Source: Archaeoglobaceae archaeon (GTDB taxonomy: Archaea; Halobacteriota; Archaeoglobi; Archaeoglobales; Archaeoglobaceae). From it: DNA of 60,692 nt. Below the pieces are notes generated by a model. The model saw only the letters and a list, made by a program, of their open reading frames with translations, was not told the DNA's origin and ran no database searches. The DNA lies in the NCBI GenBank assembly GCA_015523335.1, contig WAKM01000039.1:1-60692 (forward strand), given 5' to 3'. Shown here piece by piece: positions 7,615 to 15,334 of this stretch; position 1 is the stretch's first letter; each line of letters begins with the position of its first letter. The translations under genes and the position numbers were made by a program.

Positions 7615-8691
7615 GTGAACAGATATAAGAGAAACAACGAACAGCCGAGAGTTGGAGAGGTAAGGTATTTGGTGCTAAGACCCTTGGGATACCCCCTGAA
7701 GGCAAGCTATCACGAGTATCCGGTAGTAGATAACCCGAGAGTATTTGAGAAATACGCGAAGGATCAGTGGAAAGGTGAGTATGTTTCGAAGGGCAAGCTT
7801 TTGTTTGACTATAGAATGTTTCCCGATTTCGCGTTTGAAGTTGTAAGTGCTGAGCCAGATGGAATTATTACGGATTCGACTATCATACTCGTTGAAAACC
7901 CGACGAGGATCATTGAGACTGAAATAGTTAAGGATGTCAGACTTGAGGATGTTGTTGGGCAGGAGGATGCGAAGAGGAAGGTAAAGGTGATTCTGGAATA
8001 CCTCAAGAACCCCGAAAAGTTCGGAAAATGGGCACCCAAGAACGTTCTGTTCTACGGTCCACCGGGAACCGGAAAGACCATGACTGCCAAAGCGTTGGCT
8101 AACGAGGCTAACGTTCCCTTCCTTTCGGTTAAATCGACCAAGCTTATTGGGGAGCATGTCGGAGATGGGGCAAGGAAGATACACGAGCTCTACGAGAAGG
8201 CAAGACAGGTTGCTCCTTGTATAGTCTTCCTGGATGAGTTCGATTCAATAGCTCTGGATAGAGGATACCAAGATCTAAGAGGAGACGTCAGCGAAGTTGT
8301 AAACGCCTTGCTTACCGAACTGGACGGAATTCAGAAGAACGAAGGAATATGCACGATCGCCGCTACGAACAGAATCGAGATGCTCGATCCTTCGATAAGG
8401 AGCAGATTCGAGGAGGAGATCGAGTTCACCTTGCCGGGCTACGAAGAGAGACTAAAAATTTTGAAGAACAACCTGAAGGACTTCCCGCTGAAGGTCAAAG
8501 CGAACTTGGACGTTGTTGCGAGAAACACGGAAGGGTTCTCGGGAAGGGATCTAGTTGAGAAGGTGATCAAGTCCGCTTTGCACAAAGCTATCGCGGATGG
8601 AAAGGATGCCATAGAGACCGAAGATCTGCTAAGTGCGGTTGAGAAGGTAAAAACACCTTCAAGACATCCGCCGAAACAGATGTTCGTTTAA
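7615..8691 (+). CDS. AMA-type AAA+ ATPase (proteasomal/unfoldase-like)
   Basis: This 358-residue single-ring AAA protein has a small N-terminal beta domain of about 100 residues, then one AAA module: VVGQEDAKRKV, Walker A GPPGTGKT at 148-155, Walker B CIVFLDEFDSIA near 201-212, sensor-1 TIAATN and the arginine-finger region SIRSRFEEE. Size and layout match AMA ATPases of Archaeoglobus and methanogens, hexameric unfoldases reported to act with the 20S proteasome. The last residues are MFV, close to the HbYX tail used to open the proteasome gate but with Phe for Tyr. The start is GTG; the upstream TTTTTATATATG is a likely promoter. The cupin gene follows 5 bases later. Confidence 0.85.
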   Translation: MNRYKRNNEQPRVGEVRYLVLRPLGYPLKASYHEYPVVDNPRVFEKYAKDQWKGEYVSKGKLLFDYRMFPDFAFEVVSAEPDGIITDSTIILVENPTRIIETEIVKDVRLEDVVGQEDAKRKVKVILEYLKNPEKFGKWAPKNVLFYGPPGTGKTMTAKALANEANVPFLSVKSTKLIGEHVGDGARKIHELYEKARQVAPCIVFLDEFDSIALDRGYQDLRGDVSEVVNALLTELDGIQKNEGICTIAATNRIEMLDPSIRSRFEEEIEFTLPGYEERLKILKNNLKDFPLKVKANLDVVARNTEGFSGRDLVEKVIKSALHKAIADGKDAIETEDLLSAVEKVKTPSRHPPKQMFV

Positions 8692-8696
8692 CGTTT

Positions 8697-9017
8697 ATGA
8701 AGCTAAAGGGTAAAGGTTTCATCGATTTGGGAACGGAGAAAATCTACGAGATCCTGAGAAATCCAAACTTCAGTTTGGCTTTTGCCGAAATTCGTGAGTC
8801 TAAGCTTCATCTCCACAGAAGATCCACGGAACTATACTTGGTATGCGACGGCGAAGGTGTTCTGTTTCTGAATAAGTCCAAAATCAGGATTCGTAAAGGA
8901 GACGTGATTAAGGTCTCTCCGAACACACCCCACAAAGTCGTTTCTAAGGGTTGGGTAAAGTTGTTCGTCGTAAGCTACCCACCTTGGAACAAGGGCGATC
9001 ACATCCTGCTGGAATGA
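8697..9017 (+). CDS. Small single-domain cupin
   Basis: A 106-residue cupin. The metal-binding pattern is visible: His38 and His40 plus Glu45 in LHLHRRSTE, then His79 in PNTPHKV. The glycine turns DGEG and RKGD and the double-stranded beta-helix pattern fit. Its substrate is unknown; relatives include mannose-6-phosphate isomerase-like and sensor cupins. It is coupled to the AMA ATPase (5-base gap). Its stop codon directly abuts the 3' end of a C/D box sRNA on the opposite strand. Confidence 0.8.
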   Translation: MKLKGKGFIDLGTEKIYEILRNPNFSLAFAEIRESKLHLHRRSTELYLVCDGEGVLFLNKSKIRIRKGDVIKVSPNTPHKVVSKGWVKLFVVSYPPWNKGDHILLE

Positions 9018-9073
9018 TCAGCCGACATCCCTGTCATCATCTTTTATCAGACCCGATGGGTTTCATCACCCGA
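9013..9073 (-). ncRNA. C/D box guide sRNA (cluster copy 1)
   Basis: On the minus strand the order is C box GTGATGA (9063-9069), a 12-base guide, D' box CTGA (9047-9050), C' box ATGATGA (9034-9040), a 12-base guide (9022-9033), and D box CTGA (9018-9021). Box identity and the 12-base spacing from each C to the next D are textbook for archaeal 2'-O-methylation guides. The terminal stem is weak. Targets (rRNA or tRNA) were not determined. Confidence 0.85.
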
Positions 9074-9100
9074 TCGAAGTTCGATTTAATGAAATAAAAA

Positions 9101-9159
9101 GTTTATCAGTCCCGCGCACATCATCACCTCTCAGTCCGGGTCGATCTCATCATCCAAAC
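9101..9159 (-). ncRNA. C/D box guide sRNA (cluster copy 2)
   Basis: Minus-strand order: stem GTTT, C box ATGATGA (9147-9153), a 12-base guide, D' box CTGA (9131-9134), C' box GTGATGA (9121-9127), an 11-base guide (9110-9120), D box CTGA (9106-9109), stem AAAC. The flanking GTTT/AAAC pair closes the terminal helix. Both boxes are canonical, making this one of the clearest members of the cluster. Confidence 0.9.
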
Positions 9160-9188
9160 GTTTTTAAGTATCGACGGTTATTTAATCT

Positions 9189-9246
9189 GGCGGATGATGA
9201 CGTCCGGCCCTCCTGAATAATGAGGAGACGTTTTAGGTCTGACGCC
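9189..9246 (+). ncRNA. C/D box guide sRNA (cluster copy 3)
   Basis: Plus strand: stem GGCG (9189-9192), C box ATGATGA (9194-9200), a 12-base guide, D' box CTGA (9213-9216), a weaker C' box (AATGAG near 9219-9224), a second guide of about 13 bases, D box CTGA (9239-9242), stem CGCC (9243-9246). A TATA-like TTATTTAAT lies just upstream (about 9178-9186) and may start transcription of copies 3 and 4 together. Confidence 0.9.
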
Positions 9247-9300
9247 GATGATGACCTTGCCCTTCTCTGAATTGTGACGATACCCAGGGCACGCTGAGGC
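9243..9300 (+). ncRNA. C/D box guide sRNA (cluster copy 4)
   Basis: Plus strand: stem GCC, C box ATGATGA (9248-9254), a 12-base guide (9255-9266), D' box CTGA (9267-9270), C' box GTGACGA (9274-9280), a 13-base guide (9281-9293), D box CTGA (9294-9297), stem GGC. Its 5' stem uses the same bases as the 3' stem of copy 3, so the two cannot both keep the helix in one precursor. They must be processed alternatively or share bases. Confidence 0.88.
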
Positions 9301-9337
9301 AAAAGCCTTTTATGAAAATTTGTCTCAAAATGACTGC

Positions 9338-9393
9338 GCCCGATGAAGAAAAAACAGTGCTGAACAGTGATGAATTTGCCGATTGCCGAGGGC
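9338..9393 (+). ncRNA. Probable C/D box guide sRNA (cluster copy 5, variant D box)
   Basis: Plus strand: stem GCCC (9338-9341), C box core GATGA (9342-9346), a guide of about 13 bases, D' box CTGA (9360-9363), C' box GTGATGA (9367-9373), a 12-base guide, then CCGA (9386-9389) where CTGA is expected, and stem GGGC (9390-9393). Spacing and terminal stem fit well, but the C box is short and the D box is a variant, so this copy is less certain. Confidence 0.68.
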
Positions 9394-9400
9394 TCAATGG

Positions 9401-9436
9401 TAAAATTTATATCGGTATCGATATATCGGTATCGAT
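9401..9436 (+). promoter_or_regulatory. TATA box plus tandem 12-base repeat operator of the padR operon
   Basis: AAATTTATAT gives a TATA element at about 9403-9412. Overlapping and following it, the 12-mer ATATCGGTATCG occurs twice (9409-9420 and 9423-9434), 14 bases apart centre to centre. It ends two bases before the PadR start codon at 9437. The element contains TATCGATA palindromes. The position over the transcription and translation start suggests autorepression by the PadR protein it precedes. Confidence 0.75.
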
Positions 9437-9955
9437 ATGGAAAAGATTCCGCGCGGTGTTCTGAAGTATCTAATTCTAAAGCTGTTGGACGAAAAACCCG
9501 ATACCGGTTACGGTATAATAGTCAGAATTCGTGAGAAGACTGGATTCTGGAAACCGTCAACCGGATCAATATATCCGCTCCTCGATGGTCTGGTAACCAA
9601 CGGTTTCGTAGAAAAATGCGAGCTTGACAACAGGTGCGTTTACAGGTTAACGGAAAAGGGAAAGGAAGCTTTAAAGGAGACGAGCAAAATAAAAATGGAA
9701 CTGCTCGAAAAGATAAAGAACGCGCACATAGTCTTGGCGAAGATTTTCGACGATCCCGACTTGATGATGGTTGCCGAGAGAATCGACGATAAAATTAAGA
9801 GGGGAATCCCCATATGCGCACTGATTCCGCGCGATTTTATAGATACCCTCGAAAAACTGTATCGATCTAACGTGGATAGAGATGCTGTTCTGGCTATACT
9901 CGAAGAAACTAGAAGAAAACTTGAAGATTTACTAAGAGAGGTCGATGAGAAATGA
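9437..9955 (+). CDS. PadR-family transcriptional regulator
   Basis: A 172-residue regulator. The N-terminal PadR winged helix shows the family signature LKYLILKLLDEKPDTGYGI followed by GSIYPLLDGLVTNGFVE, and the wing is CVYRLTEKGKEAL. The C-terminal helices (about 85-172) would form the dimer. PadR proteins usually repress neighbouring efflux genes and release on binding a hydrophobic ligand. A repeat operator overlaps its start codon, and it overlaps the next gene by ATGA. The operon goes on to a surface protein and a drug exporter, which fits toxicant-responsive control. Confidence 0.88.
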   Translation: MEKIPRGVLKYLILKLLDEKPDTGYGIIVRIREKTGFWKPSTGSIYPLLDGLVTNGFVEKCELDNRCVYRLTEKGKEALKETSKIKMELLEKIKNAHIVLAKIFDDPDLMMVAERIDDKIKRGIPICALIPRDFIDTLEKLYRSNVDRDAVLAILEETRRKLEDLLREVDEK

Positions 9956-11967
9956 TCAGACGGGTTTTGCTTGCAATCTTATTGGTATTGTCCGTAGGAG
10001 TCGCAAAGGCGTCCAACAATTTTCACGTCGTAATATTGGGAGACAACAAGCTCCATCCCGGAGAGGAGACATATATAACCCTTCTCATCGAGAACGAGGG
10101 AATTGTAAGCGGATTTTACTTGAACGAAAGCACGGCACCAGCTTTACGACTGATAACTACGGCTAAAGATCTCAGAATTAAAATCAACGACGAATTCGTT
10201 CCGATTAAGGTTGAATCCGCCAATCCGTTTTTGATAGGTGATCTACCAGCTGGAAGAGTTGCAAAGGCCGTTTTTAAGGTCAGAGTTGACGAAAACGCCA
10301 AGATGGGGGAATACAGGATTCCCGTAGAATTAAGATATACGAGCGTTAGATACGAGAAAGCCAACGGCGGTGTGATAATAACCTATTCCGAAAACGATTG
10401 TGATACGAAATATGTAACGGTAAACGTAACCAAGAAGGACTACGATTTCGCCGTTATAAGAGTCAACGCGAATTTAAAAACCAACGGCGAGGGATCGGTT
10501 GAAGTTACGATCGAGAACACCGGACTTTACGAGATGCGCAATGCGGTTCTAATACTGAACGCTACACCTCCGCTGTTGGTCAATCCCAAAGCGATGTCTG
10601 TTTATCTCGGCAATTTAAGTCCCGGAGATGTTGCCAAAGCCGAATTTAAGGTCTACGTCTCCGAAGGTGCGCTGAATCAAACTTATCCAGCCACTCTCGT
10701 TTTAAGATTCAAAACCACCGGAGATATACCAAAGATACTGACAAGGCAGATCGGATTGAAGGTAGTAATGGAAACGACTTTCGGAGTCCTATCCGTTAAA
10801 AGCCTCATAACCGCTCCGAAAACGATTCCGAAGCAATACGGTATGCAAAAGCCATCGTTAATGCAGATGCAAACACGAGACGATGCCCAAACGATCACGA
10901 TACCTTCGAGGGGTTTTGTTGAAGTCGAGATTAAAGCCGAAAAAACAATGAACGATGCGGTAGCCGTGCTAACCTTCGACACTCCTCTAATTCAAGCCGA
11001 AAACGAACCATATTTGGGCAACCTTAAGAGAGGAGAAACGAGGATCGTTCTGTTTTACATAAGAGATTCAGCCCCCGTCGGAACATACGGAGCCAGCTTA
11101 ATATTGAGATACAAAAACGCTCTCGGAGATGATGTCGTAAGCGAAAGGCATTACGTCGAAGTCACGGTAACTTCGTCCAGTCCTATCAAAATAGACAGAA
11201 TAGAAACGAGAAACGTTGGAGTCGGAATGAAAGGTAGCGTTACGATTCAGCTGAGCGGGAAAGGTATCAGAAACCTCAGCCTTTACCTCGTATCTCCAGA
11301 TCCAACCATAACCCCCATCAGCCCGGCATACTTCGTTGGAGATCTCGGCGTAAAACGGGCAACTTTCAGACTTTACATTTCTGGAGATGCGGTAAGCGGA
11401 ACTCACAAGCTATACTTAATAGAGAGATTCGACTTCGGAGACGCAAAGGATCTGGTCAGCGTTGAATCATTTCCAATAATAGTGAAACCCAAGATTGCAT
11501 ACTTCGAAATAGTATCTATAAAGAGCGAGCTTTATCCGGACGAAACGGGAAATGTGGAGGTTGTCGTGAAAAACATAGGCAGTCTCACAGTTTACAACGC
11601 GGTTGTGGAGCTTGAACTCAGCCCGCCATTGACGATAGCCGGCGGAAGTTCTTTAAGTAGCTTAATCGGAAAATCCCAGCCGGGATTATACTTCGTAGGA
11701 ACTCTGAAACCGAATCAGACCGCAGTTGCAAAATTCAAGGTTGACGTAAGCAAAGATGCGGGAGCGGGCTACTATCCGGTTAACATAGTGATCGAATACT
11801 ACGACAGCCAAGGATACAGACATGTATCGAGTCCCATAACCGCATCTGTCGAGGTTAGGGAGAAACCCTTCATAACCCCTCTAATGGCTACGTCGATAGC
11901 TTTGGCTATAACCGGCTTAGCGATTGCCGTTGCATTCGTAAGGAGGGCTAAACGTGGAAAGAGTTAA
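9952..11967 (+). CDS. Secreted, membrane-anchored S-layer/CARDB-like protein (COG1361 type)
   Basis: This 671-residue protein has an N-terminal signal peptide (MIRRVLLAILLVLSVGVAKA), several Ig-like/CARDB repeats, and a C-terminal membrane anchor (MATSIALAITGLAIAVAFV) with a basic stop-transfer end. Repeats recur with the pattern glycine-glutamate-(V/T)-x-hydrophobic-x-(I/V)-x-N-x-G (for example SVEVTIENTGLY and NVEVVVKNIGSL), each followed by a YLGNL- or FVGTL-like turn. It lies outside the cell on the anchor. It overlaps padR by ATGA and the MFS gene by 14 bases. I infer a periplasmic-space accessory to the exporter, comparable to extracellular adaptors, though it may be only a cell-surface protein. 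Confidence 0.8.
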   Translation: MIRRVLLAILLVLSVGVAKASNNFHVVILGDNKLHPGEETYITLLIENEGIVSGFYLNESTAPALRLITTAKDLRIKINDEFVPIKVESANPFLIGDLPAGRVAKAVFKVRVDENAKMGEYRIPVELRYTSVRYEKANGGVIITYSENDCDTKYVTVNVTKKDYDFAVIRVNANLKTNGEGSVEVTIENTGLYEMRNAVLILNATPPLLVNPKAMSVYLGNLSPGDVAKAEFKVYVSEGALNQTYPATLVLRFKTTGDIPKILTRQIGLKVVMETTFGVLSVKSLITAPKTIPKQYGMQKPSLMQMQTRDDAQTITIPSRGFVEVEIKAEKTMNDAVAVLTFDTPLIQAENEPYLGNLKRGETRIVLFYIRDSAPVGTYGASLILRYKNALGDDVVSERHYVEVTVTSSSPIKIDRIETRNVGVGMKGSVTIQLSGKGIRNLSLYLVSPDPTITPISPAYFVGDLGVKRATFRLYISGDAVSGTHKLYLIERFDFGDAKDLVSVESFPIIVKPKIAYFEIVSIKSELYPDETGNVEVVVKNIGSLTVYNAVVELELSPPLTIAGGSSLSSLIGKSQPGLYFVGTLKPNQTAVAKFKVDVSKDAGAGYYPVNIVIEYYDSQGYRHVSSPITASVEVREKPFITPLMATSIALAITGLAIAVAFVRRAKRGKS

Positions 11968-13450
11968 TCCCTGGCTCTCCTTACTACCAGTCGCCTTGGG
12001 ACTTTTCATGGTTATAATAGACGCAAGTGTTTTGAACGTGGCACTGCCGAGCATAGCTCAGGAGTTCAAAGCTACGGCGACGGATGTAGAATGGATACTG
12101 AACGCATACACGATAACTTTGGTCATACTCCTCATTCCGTTCGGAAGAATAGGAGATATGGTGCGAAGAGATCTGCTTTACTGCGTCGGAATGTCGGTAT
12201 TCGTAATCGGGAGCTACCTCTGCTCCCAATCGTGGAACGTAACAGTCTTTATAATTTTTAGGGTTATTCAGGCTGTAGGCGGTGCGATAATTTCTGGAAA
12301 CGCTGTAGCTATGCTCGCTGAACTGTTTCCTCCGGGCAAAAGAGGAACTGCGATGGGCGTTCAGTCTATCATAATAGCAACCGGCTTCAGCCTCGGCCCC
12401 GTTTTGGGGGGATGGCTAACTACAAACTTAAGCTGGCACTGGGTTTTTTACATAAACATACCGGTGGGAATAATTTCCGTCATTCTGGGGCTAACATTAC
12501 TTCCAGCTTTAGGCGAAGGCGTAAGGGAGCCGATAGATGTCGTAGGCGTTGTTCTGCTCGCGATAGGACTTGGATTTCTCACCCTTGGCTTAATAAAAGG
12601 TCAGGAGTGGGGATGGGATTCGGAAAAGACTGTAGCAAGCTTTGTCATATCCATTCCCTATTTGATCGCGTTCGTGGTTAGGGAGCTGACATACGAGCAT
12701 CCCATCCTCGACTTGAGCTTATTTAAAATAAGGAATTACAGTGTATGCGTGATTTCCCTCTTCTTCATGTTCATGGGGTTATCCCTTTCGATGTTTCTGT
12801 TGCCCTTCTTCCTTCAGGGAATAAAGGGGCTTACGGCAGAAGAAGCCGGTATATGGGTTCTACCCATATCTATACTAAACACGATAGTTGCCCCGTTAGC
12901 CGGAAGGTTGAGCGATAAGATAAATCCAAAGATAACGATGTGCGTAGGACCGATCTTATTCGCGACCTCACTCTACCTTCTGAGCCATCTAAAGATAAAC
13001 GTCAGATTTTGGGATCTCGCTCCCATTTTAGCGATGCTCGGAACGGGAATGGGACTGGTAATGGCTCCGGCGATGAACGTCATGATAACCGCAATTCCTC
13101 CGCAAAAAGCCGGTATGGCAAGCGGAACCATCAGAACGTTTAATACGCTCGCCCAAGCGATGGGCGTTGCGTTTGGAGGAGTTCTGTTCACGGGAAAGAT
13201 GAACGAACTCATACCCAACTACGGAAATCAGCTTCCGAATCCTTTGCAAATTAAGATGCTCGGAATCCTTGCGATGAAAGGTTTCGGAGCTCCACTCGTG
13301 CTGATAGTCGAAGCATTCATGAGGAGCTTCAGACACGTCTTCGTGAGCGCGATACCGTTAATAGTCGTTGGTTTCATCGTCATTCTGCTTTTCCTTAGAG
13401 GTGAAGAGCACTTAAAGATAGTTAAAGGGTCAGCATTCATGGTGGCTTAG
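11954..13450 (+). CDS. MFS multidrug exporter, DHA2 (EmrB/QacA) family, 14 helices
   Basis: A 498-residue transporter. Motif D1-like VIIDASVLNVALPSIAQEF comes at 21-39, motif A GRIGDMVRR in loop 2-3, motif C-like ATGFSLGPVLGGWL in helix 5, and GRLSDKINPK in the second half. The hydrophobicity supports 14 membrane helices, so proton-driven efflux of hydrophobic compounds is likely. The start is GTG inside the end of the upstream surface-protein gene, which couples their translation. PadR control is implied by the operon. Its stop codon lies inside the terminal stem of a convergent C/D sRNA. Confidence 0.88.
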   Translation: MERVNPWLSLLPVALGLFMVIIDASVLNVALPSIAQEFKATATDVEWILNAYTITLVILLIPFGRIGDMVRRDLLYCVGMSVFVIGSYLCSQSWNVTVFIIFRVIQAVGGAIISGNAVAMLAELFPPGKRGTAMGVQSIIIATGFSLGPVLGGWLTTNLSWHWVFYINIPVGIISVILGLTLLPALGEGVREPIDVVGVVLLAIGLGFLTLGLIKGQEWGWDSEKTVASFVISIPYLIAFVVRELTYEHPILDLSLFKIRNYSVCVISLFFMFMGLSLSMFLLPFFLQGIKGLTAEEAGIWVLPISILNTIVAPLAGRLSDKINPKITMCVGPILFATSLYLLSHLKINVRFWDLAPILAMLGTGMGLVMAPAMNVMITAIPPQKAGMASGTIRTFNTLAQAMGVAFGGVLFTGKMNELIPNYGNQLPNPLQIKMLGILAMKGFGAPLVLIVEAFMRSFRHVFVSAIPLIVVGFIVILLFLRGEEHLKIVKGSAFMVA

Positions 13451-13512
13451 TTTCAGGGCTGGAACTACTCATCATCTTTAAATCAGATACGGCCGCATTC
13501 ATCATCCGTAAG
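13446..13512 (-). ncRNA. C/D box guide sRNA (isolated copy 6)
   Basis: Minus strand: stem TTAC/CTTA flank, C box ATGATGA (13499-13505), a 12-base guide, D' box CTGA (13483-13486), C' box ATGATGA (13469-13475), a 12-base guide (13457-13468), D box CTGA (13453-13456), and a TAAG/CTTA terminal pairing (13446-13449 with 13509-13512). All four boxes are perfect. It overlaps the last codons of the convergent MFS gene. The rest of the gap to 13673 shows only a weak GGTAG/CTACC hairpin and the pgk promoter. Confidence 0.9.
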
Positions 13513-13673
13513 GGTTGTAGGAATACAACAGATAAAACTTTTGGCAAACTGAGTTAACAATTTGGTAGATGAATTGTTTACACCGCCCAATTCCCGAGAG
13601 CCTATGACCTACCGTTTGGATCTTTCGTCTCAAAACGAATGTATTTTATAATCATTAATTCCACAAACATTTG

Positions 13674-14909
13674 ATGATCGATGGCTTGCCCACTCTCGAC
13701 GATGTAGATTACGACGGTAAAAGCGTCTTGCTCAGACTCGATATAAACGCTCCCATAGTCAATTCGACGATATTGGACACGACGCGTTTTGAAAGTCACG
13801 TTCCGACTCTCAAAGACCTTGAAGATTCGAAAGTCGTGATTCTTGCCCACCAAAGCAGACCGGGTAAGAAGGATTTTACGACGCTCGAAATTCACGCTAA
13901 GGTTCTGTCCGAGCTTTTGGGGAGGGAGGTAGTATATCTCGATGAAATATTCAGCAGTCGCGTTACGGAGAAGATAAAGAACATGAGTGTCGGAGAGGTC
14001 ATGTTGCTCGAAAACGTCCGATTCTACTCGGAGGAGCAACTTAAAAGAAGCGCCGAAGAGCACGCTACATCCCATATGGTGAGAAAACTGAAGGATTACT
14101 TCGATCTATACGTAAATGATGCCTTTTCTGCTTGTCATAGAGCCCATGCCTCTTTAGTTGGCTTCCCTCCCGTTTTACCTTCCGTAGTTGGTAGGCTCGT
14201 CGAGAAGGAAGTTTTTGCTCTCTCTAAAGCTCTGAAGAGCGAGGGAAGAAAGGTTTTCATCTTGGGTGGAGCAAAGATCGAAGACGCCGTTAAGGTGATG
14301 AAGAACGTTCTAACTAAGGGGATCGCAGAGAAAGTTATTCTAACGGGAGTCGTAGCCAACTACTTCCTAATGCTCGCCGGAAATGACATCGGCGATATAA
14401 ACCGAAAGGTGGTTGAGGAAAACAAGGAGGGCGTAGACGACAAGGAGATGATCGAACTCTATAACAGATTCAAAGACAAGATAGTTTTGCCGGTGGATGT
14501 CGGAGTGGAGATTAACGGTGTCAGGAAGGATATCCCACTGGACAAATTCGACGGAAAAGCGAAGATAATGGATATAGGTATTGAGACGATATCCATGCTC
14601 TCCGAGGAGATTCCGAAGTATGACGTCGCCGTGATAAATGGCCCAGCGGGAGTGTTCGAAGACGAAAGGTTCACGTTGGGAACGTTCGAGATACTCAAAG
14701 CCGTATCCAAAGCGAAATATTCGGTAGTCGGAGGAGGTCACATCTCAACGGCCGCAAGGATGACAGGAATCGACAAGAAGATGGATCACGTTTCCGTAGC
14801 CGGTGGTGCATGCATAAGGTTCCTGAGCGGTGAGAAGTTAATCGCTTTGGAGGTTATCAAAGAGTATTGGGAGAAGAAGTGGAGTAAGGTTGTAGGGAAT
14901 AAATCTTGA
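13674..14909 (+). CDS. pgk: Phosphoglycerate kinase
   Basis: This 411-residue archaeal phosphoglycerate kinase converts 1,3-bisphosphoglycerate and ADP to 3-phosphoglycerate and ATP, or the reverse in gluconeogenesis. Visible motifs are LLRLDINAPI and AHQSRPG (substrate arginines), LLENVRFYSEE, NDAFSACHRAHAS, the hinge GGAKIEDAVK, and C-terminal nucleotide-binding INGPAGVFEDERF plus VVGGGHIST. The frame opens at a TTG three bases earlier. I prefer the ATG at 13674, about 27 bases after the TATA-like TATTTTATAATC. It is transcribed alone. Confidence 0.93.
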   Translation: MIDGLPTLDDVDYDGKSVLLRLDINAPIVNSTILDTTRFESHVPTLKDLEDSKVVILAHQSRPGKKDFTTLEIHAKVLSELLGREVVYLDEIFSSRVTEKIKNMSVGEVMLLENVRFYSEEQLKRSAEEHATSHMVRKLKDYFDLYVNDAFSACHRAHASLVGFPPVLPSVVGRLVEKEVFALSKALKSEGRKVFILGGAKIEDAVKVMKNVLTKGIAEKVILTGVVANYFLMLAGNDIGDINRKVVEENKEGVDDKEMIELYNRFKDKIVLPVDVGVEINGVRKDIPLDKFDGKAKIMDIGIETISMLSEEIPKYDVAVINGPAGVFEDERFTLGTFEILKAVSKAKYSVVGGGHISTAARMTGIDKKMDHVSVAGGACIRFLSGEKLIALEVIKEYWEKKWSKVVGNKS

Positions 14910-15126
14910 CTTTGCTTTAATATTATTTTCTACCTAATAATATCTAATATTAATCATCATAGTAGAAAGCAAGGGGCTTAAAGCCCAAAATGGCAATGAT
15001 AATCTAAATTTAGACAAAATATTGGTCAGGGGATCCACTTTTATCAAAAAGATCACCGTAATGGTATTAACCTACACAACATTTATTGTAGTATTTCAAC
15101 ATCAAAATTCTCGTGAACTCTTTTTA

Positions 15127-15334
15127 TCATCTCATGATCGAAATGTCTGAAAATAGATCAAGCAAGATATTAAGCTCTTTTTCGCTGTTTCTTGTCAGTT
15201 TTACGTCTCCTAAGCAATTCGTAAACACTTGCAGAAGTTACCTTAACTTCTTCATCGATCTTATTTTTAATATTCTTGAAGAACCCTTTATCCTTTAAAA
15301 AAATTTGTAGAACTATAGATGTGTCAAATATCAA
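15127..15334 (-). pseudogene. Truncated, frameshifted VapC-like PIN-domain toxin
   Basis: A TTG at 15334, overlapping the antitoxin stop, would start LIFDTSIVLQIFLKD, matching a PIN-domain N-terminus with the first Asp. It runs on as EEVKVTSASVYELLRRR and then hits a stop. The next stretch (SEKELNILLDLFSDISIMR) is in another frame and also ends early. The C-terminal acidic residues needed for RNase activity were not found between 14910 and 15126, a region with no other gene. The toxin is therefore probably dead. Confidence 0.65.

Noticed and set aside
9945-10166. Plus-strand ORF inside the surface-protein gene
   Set aside because: It lies in another frame of a well-supported gene and has no family features.
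13560-13615. GGTAG/CTACC hairpin before pgk as a seventh sRNA
   Set aside because: The C-like ATGA is not paired with a D box next to the stem. It could be a weak hairpin or chance.
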